Positions 61,041 to 64,000 of a stretch of 64,000 bases of DNA are shown here, in pieces. The translations under genes and the position numbers were made by a program. Every line of letters begins with the position of its first letter. The first letter of the stretch is position 1. The notes beneath the pieces were generated by a model. It was given only the letters and a program-made list of their open reading frames with translations. It ran no database searches and was not told the DNA's origin. The DNA comes from Panaeolus papilionaceus (Eukaryota; Basidiomycota; Agaricomycetes; Agaricales), in assembly GCA_015501605.1 (NCBI GenBank), contig JADNRZ010000008.1:930001-994000 (forward strand), written 5' to 3'.

Positions 61041-63584
61041 ATGCCGTCCAACAGACCTACCACCTCTGCTGATGGTAGACCCGAAACGGGTATATCGGAG
61101 TACGAGTATGAGTATGGGGTATATCCAGACCCTGTGCCGTCTCAACGTACCCAAGCCAATCCTCAGTATGGTTCTCACCAGCACCAACAACAGCAATACG
61201 AAGAAGAATACGAAGAAGACGACGACGAGAGCGACGACGGGGACGTGTTTGCGTTCGTGCCACCTACGACGGCGGAGCAGCAGATGGAAAGGGAGAGGGA
61301 GGAGGCAGACAGGGTGAGGATGAGGATGGAGGAGGAGAGGAGAGGGGGGAATCATAACCCGTTTGCGTTTGCGGCGGGGAGTTCAACGGCTGCGCAAAAC
61401 CATAACCCATACGCTGGAGCGCAGGGGTATCCGTATCAGCAGCAGTACCCTCAGCACCAGCAATACCCCAACGCTGGCGCTAATGATCCCTATGCGAATT
61501 ATGGAAATTACCCCGCGACGGCTGAGACGACATCCTCTGCTTCTTCGGCGCCTTTTGCGTTTTCCTTCAACCCTGATTCGAGACCTGACACTTCTGATCC
61601 TTCCAACCACAACACCCAAACTTTCGGCTTCTCAGGTCTGAATGTAGACGACGACGAAGATGATATGAGACCGACTACGAGCGCGGGGTTGGGAGGGAGG
61701 CCGGTGACGAGTGCGGGGCGGCCGACCACGAGGGCTGGGGGGTTTGCGTCGTTCGGTGTGGCATTGGGTGGTGAAGGGTCAGCTGAAATGCGAGAGGTGC
61801 AGGAGGAGGGGGTTACGTCGCCAACGAGTGCGACGCCGTTTGTGACCTCCCATAACATGGTGTCGAGGAACCCGTACTTTGCACATACGCACCCGCATGT
61901 GCCCCTTGCGCCTCCTAGTCCGAGTACGGACTCTGCGCCGAGTACGGGGATGGGAGAGGGGGGCCTGAAGATGAGGAAGTTAGGAGGGAGCGTGTTGGGG
62001 AGGGGTGCGTCTGCGGGTGCCGGTATGGGGGTGGAGGACACGAGAGAAGAAGAGACGGATGATGGGGAAGAAAGTGCGGGTGCGGGGCCGGTCCCTGAGC
62101 ATGGCCCAGCTGCTGCTGTTGCTCTCTCTTCCGATGCGAACCCGAATGTGAGCACCACCGCGTCCAGTGTGAGTGGGGCGGAGCAGCCGCCTAGTCGGGC
62201 GTCGGTGATTAGGGATAGGGTGCAGAGTGAGTTGGATTGGGAGAGTAGGAGGAGTAGGGAGGTGAGGGTGTCGTTGCCTGTTGTTAATCTGAATGCTCTG
62301 CCTGGGGATACGACAGAGGGAGAGTCGGGGATTGATCTCAACGATGACCGGCCGATGAGGAGTGTTACGCCTGGAACAGGCGCAGCTGCAGGTGAAAGGG
62401 CAGGAGAGAGGGGAGCAAGTGGGAGAGCGACACCAGTGGGGGAAGGCGAACACCCGCTGTCACCGCTCCCGCAGGCTTATCTGGGAGAAGGAGAAGACAA
62501 AGGGAGAAGGAGGAAGAAGAAGAGACATCACAGCTCGCGCGGTCTGGATGCACCCCAAGGCGTAACGGCCAGTTCCTCAAGGGGAGCAACGGGTACTGAT
62601 CCTGTTAATGTCAACGTCGGGATTGGCGGGGGTGGGTATCCTATTGGGCCCGGTGGCATGAAGCCGCATGCGAATCATGCGGGGGTGGTGTTGGCGACGG
62701 GTGTTTCTGCGTCTAGTAGGGCGGGGCTGAAGGCCACAGCTGCAGGCGCCGGGGGGAAGGGAGGAGCGGGAGCGAAGGTTAATCCTAACTTTAATGCGAA
62801 CCCGTATACGGGGTATTATACGGCTGCGAGGGGGTATTTTGAGAGGTATGGAGCGGAGGTGCCTGGGTGGTTAGGTGGGTTTCTTTGTTACTCTTCGTCT
62901 TCTGGACACTCCGTCTTAAAAAATGCTTTCGATTTCTCTCTCAAAAAAACCTTTTCATTCAAATGCTAATACACTACCCTAATAACAGGCCAATCCAAAC
63001 AGCATCCTGAAACGAGCGAAACACCACCCGACGCGACGCACAAATCGCAGCCATCGGGGAGTACGACGTTGCCCACGAGTGCGGGGACGACATTGGGTGT
63101 GGAGGAGTGGGAGGCGTCCAGTGCTAGTGGGCCAGAGAGAGGGGAATACAGCAGGGACCGCCACAGGAACAGAGATGTGGATAGAGAAAGAGAAAGGGAT
63201 CGCGAGACAGACCTCGAGATTGGGAGCTCCAAGAAGAGGCGAGAGTTGGCGAGTAGTGTGGATGATGATAGTTATATTGGAACTGAGGAGCGGAAGAGGG
63301 AGAAGGAGAGGGAAAGGGAGAGGGAGTGGTATACGTATGTCTATTTCTTCATTGTCTCAACACAACAACAAGATGCTAACGCTCAACTTTTTTGATATCA
63401 CCTATAGGAACGACCCCTCCAATACCTCACACTCCCGCCGTGATACGTCGTTCTCACAATCGGGCCACGATGATGAGAGTGGCGAGTGGGACGAGGAGGA
63501 AGAGTGGGTACGAGGTGCTGGTGGTGGGATGCGGGGTGGTGTGGGTGGGGGGAGGTATGGGGATGATGATGAGGGGAGTATCAA
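61041..63584 (+). CDS. N-terminal part of a large low-complexity protein (continues)
   Basis: Exons 61041-62874, 62989-63334 and 63408-63584 join in frame to 785 codons plus two bases, so the gene goes on to at least one more exon. The protein is Gly/Ala/Ser-rich and acidic, with patches such as HQHQQQQYEEEYEEDDDESD, a charged MEREREEADRVRMRMEEE, basic GRRRKKKRHH, and a long Arg/Glu-rich stretch (RDRHRNRDVDRERERDRE). It has short recurrent motifs (RPTTSA, RPVTSAGRPTT). A possibly ordered piece is NPYTGYYTAARGYFERYG near residue 595. No catalytic or membrane domain is visible in this part. Coding GC is clearly higher than in neighbouring genes. The identity is unknown and may become clear downstream. 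Confidence 0.72.
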
Positions 63585-64000
63585 GTGCGTATGGGTTTCT
63601 CGATTTTCCTTCTCTCTCTCTGTGTCTCTTTTCTTTTTCTGGACTGTGGATTGGGGTTGTGGATGGGCGACTTGGGCATTTTTAAAAATTGAGACGATTT
63701 TTCGTCAATTTTCGCTATCACCTCTTACGTTGTTTTGCATTCTTTTCTTTCCTCTTTTCGACTTGATTTTTTTTTTCTTTTGCTGTGGCGGACATTATCC
63801 CGATTGAGAACATCACCACATCGTTGATTCATTTTTTCACCTTTGCGTTATTTTTCTCCCCCGCTCTCGTGCGTCCTGATGTGCAAAATACGGTCGTTCG
63901 TTCCGCTTTCTTCTCACTGCGGAGGGCAACTTGCACATCGGTTACAAGGCTTTGCCCATTCGTCGGCTCGAATACCGAATACCGATTGTTGAGTGTGCAA
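63585..64000 (+). other. unresolved continuation of the gene at 61041
   Basis: This begins with a splice donor (GTGCGT) after the third exon. No acceptor could be fixed; one option is GCGGAG near 63925. The rest is T-rich and intron-like. Confidence 0.35.

Noticed and set aside
61508..62341. 277-codon minus-strand open frame
   Set aside because: It mirrors the GC-rich low-complexity plus-strand gene; no independent domain.

Overview
The window looks like nuclear DNA of a basidiomycete, most likely a mushroom-forming Agaricomycete. Genes on both strands are cut by many short introns (about 45-115 bp, GT..AG). The recognisable products fit this: two large BTB proteins with long disordered N-termini, fungal secreted proteins and a proteinase-K-like protease. 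There are no bacterial operons, ribosome binding sites or CRISPR arrays, and I found no convincing tRNA or rRNA. Splice sites were assigned by eye from GT/AG signals and reading-frame closure. A base or two of slippage is possible at any junction.

Layout. 1-3.7 kb is gene-poor. 3.7-9.3 kb (minus) holds two secreted-enzyme genes: a subtilisin-family protease and a 13-exon six-hairpin-glycosidase-like protein. 11.0-13.5 kb (plus) has many short coding-like segments whose gene model I cannot close. 14.1-17.0 kb is a 15-exon SulP sulfate/anion transporter. 18.1-19.5 kb is a small secreted protein of unknown function. 20.4-22.3 kb (minus) is a membrane DnaJ-domain protein. 23.0-25.2 kb is a BTB protein. 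25.7-31 kb holds small uncharacterised genes and an LYR-motif protein. 33.5-36.8 kb is a coiled-coil/disordered protein. 37.7-41.3 kb (minus) is a second BTB protein. 41.8-43.5 kb (minus) is a protein with an Sld7-C-like domain. 61.0 kb to the window end is the start of a large low-complexity protein gene.

The most distinctive part is 43.9-56.5 kb, a cluster of six related intronless multi-membrane-span genes or relics: A (5'-truncated), B, D, E (pseudogene), F and G. The intact members B, D and F are an internal tandem duplication, with two four-helix units joined by a polar linker. G has only one unit. E looks like a copy that lost one unit by deletion between the two repeats. B and D read rightward, and F and G read leftward, toward a 3.7-kb spacer. 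A MITE-like foldback element sits between A and B. I do not recognise the family. It is the best candidate here for an undescribed, locally expanding membrane-protein family.

Nothing else forms an obvious pathway cluster. The protease and glycosidase-like gene are neighbours and both appear to enter the secretory pathway, but co-regulation is not shown.
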